Origin: an uncultured Pirellulaceae bacterium | GTDB taxonomy: Bacteria > Planctomycetota > Planctomycetia > Pirellulales > Pirellulaceae | NCBI GenBank assembly: GCA_947258905.1 | Contig: CAMYKF010000359.1 | Span: 1,924 to 7,730, forward strand | DNA length: 5,807 nucleotides | Reading direction: 5' to 3' | Shown: positions 5,783-5,807 of the stretch, in pieces | How positions within the stretch are numbered: position 1 is the stretch's first letter | Layout: each line of letters begins with the position of its first letter | Position numbers and translations under genes: made by a program | Notes under the pieces: model-generated | Told to the model about the DNA's origin: nothing | The model's database searches: none | Seen by the model: the letters and a program-made list of their open reading frames with translations, nothing else

Positions 5783-5807
5783 ATGGGGAAACTGGATCCA
5801 TACTTTG
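5783..5807 (+). CDS. trpB: Start of tryptophan synthase beta subunit, cut by window end
   Basis: Thirteen bases after the trpCF stop an ATG opens a frame reading MGKLDPYF before the window ends, and the last base (G) would start a Gly codon. Tryptophan synthase beta proteins commonly begin with a short variable stretch and then (N/D)PYFGEFGG, and trpB follows trpCF in operons of this type. TrpB condenses indole with serine in a PLP-dependent reaction, with TrpA supplying indole. Only eight codons are visible, so the call rests on this short motif plus gene order. Confidence 0.72.

Overview
The window holds most of a tryptophan biosynthesis operon on the + strand, with a divergent PhzF-family gene at its left end. 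The order is [phzF-like, partial, minus] - trpE - 319-base repeat-bearing gap - trpG - trpD - trpC/trpF fusion - first codons of trpB (cut by the window end). The host cannot be named with certainty. The medium-high GC, few clear Shine-Dalgarno sites, palindromic intergenic repeats and style of the PhzF-like protein fit a planctomycete-like environmental bacterium. The trp proteins themselves look strikingly like the enteric/gammaproteobacterial versions: a 522-residue TrpE with the LLLES feedback motif, a TrpG-TrpD pair that lines up with the fused E. coli protein, and a fused TrpC-TrpF. Either the host is an unusual gammaproteobacterium, or a non-gammaproteobacterium carries an enteric-type trp operon. 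That host question is an inference.

Region by region: 1-765 (minus) encodes a PhzF-like isomerase/epimerase lacking only its last residues. 766-871 is a 106-base divergent spacer with no visible TrpR operator, Trp-rich leader peptide or attenuator. 872-2440 is trpE. 2441-2759 separates trpE from trpG and holds a long imperfect hairpin just after trpE, two palindromic repeat units in opposite orientation, and a possible promoter with a good ribosome binding site for trpG. 2760-5769 is a tightly packed trpG-trpD-trpCF block with gaps of 0 and 1 base. 5783-5807 is the start of trpB.

The genes make one pathway. TrpE and TrpG form anthranilate synthase, which makes anthranilate from chorismate and glutamine. 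TrpD adds the phosphoribosyl group. The TrpF half of the fusion isomerises phosphoribosylanthranilate and the TrpC half closes the indole ring. TrpB, with TrpA presumably just downstream, makes tryptophan. All visible active-site motifs are intact. I saw no previously undescribed system; the items most worth a second look are the enteric-type architecture, the single-stop-codon junction between trpG and trpD, and the structured trpE-trpG gap.
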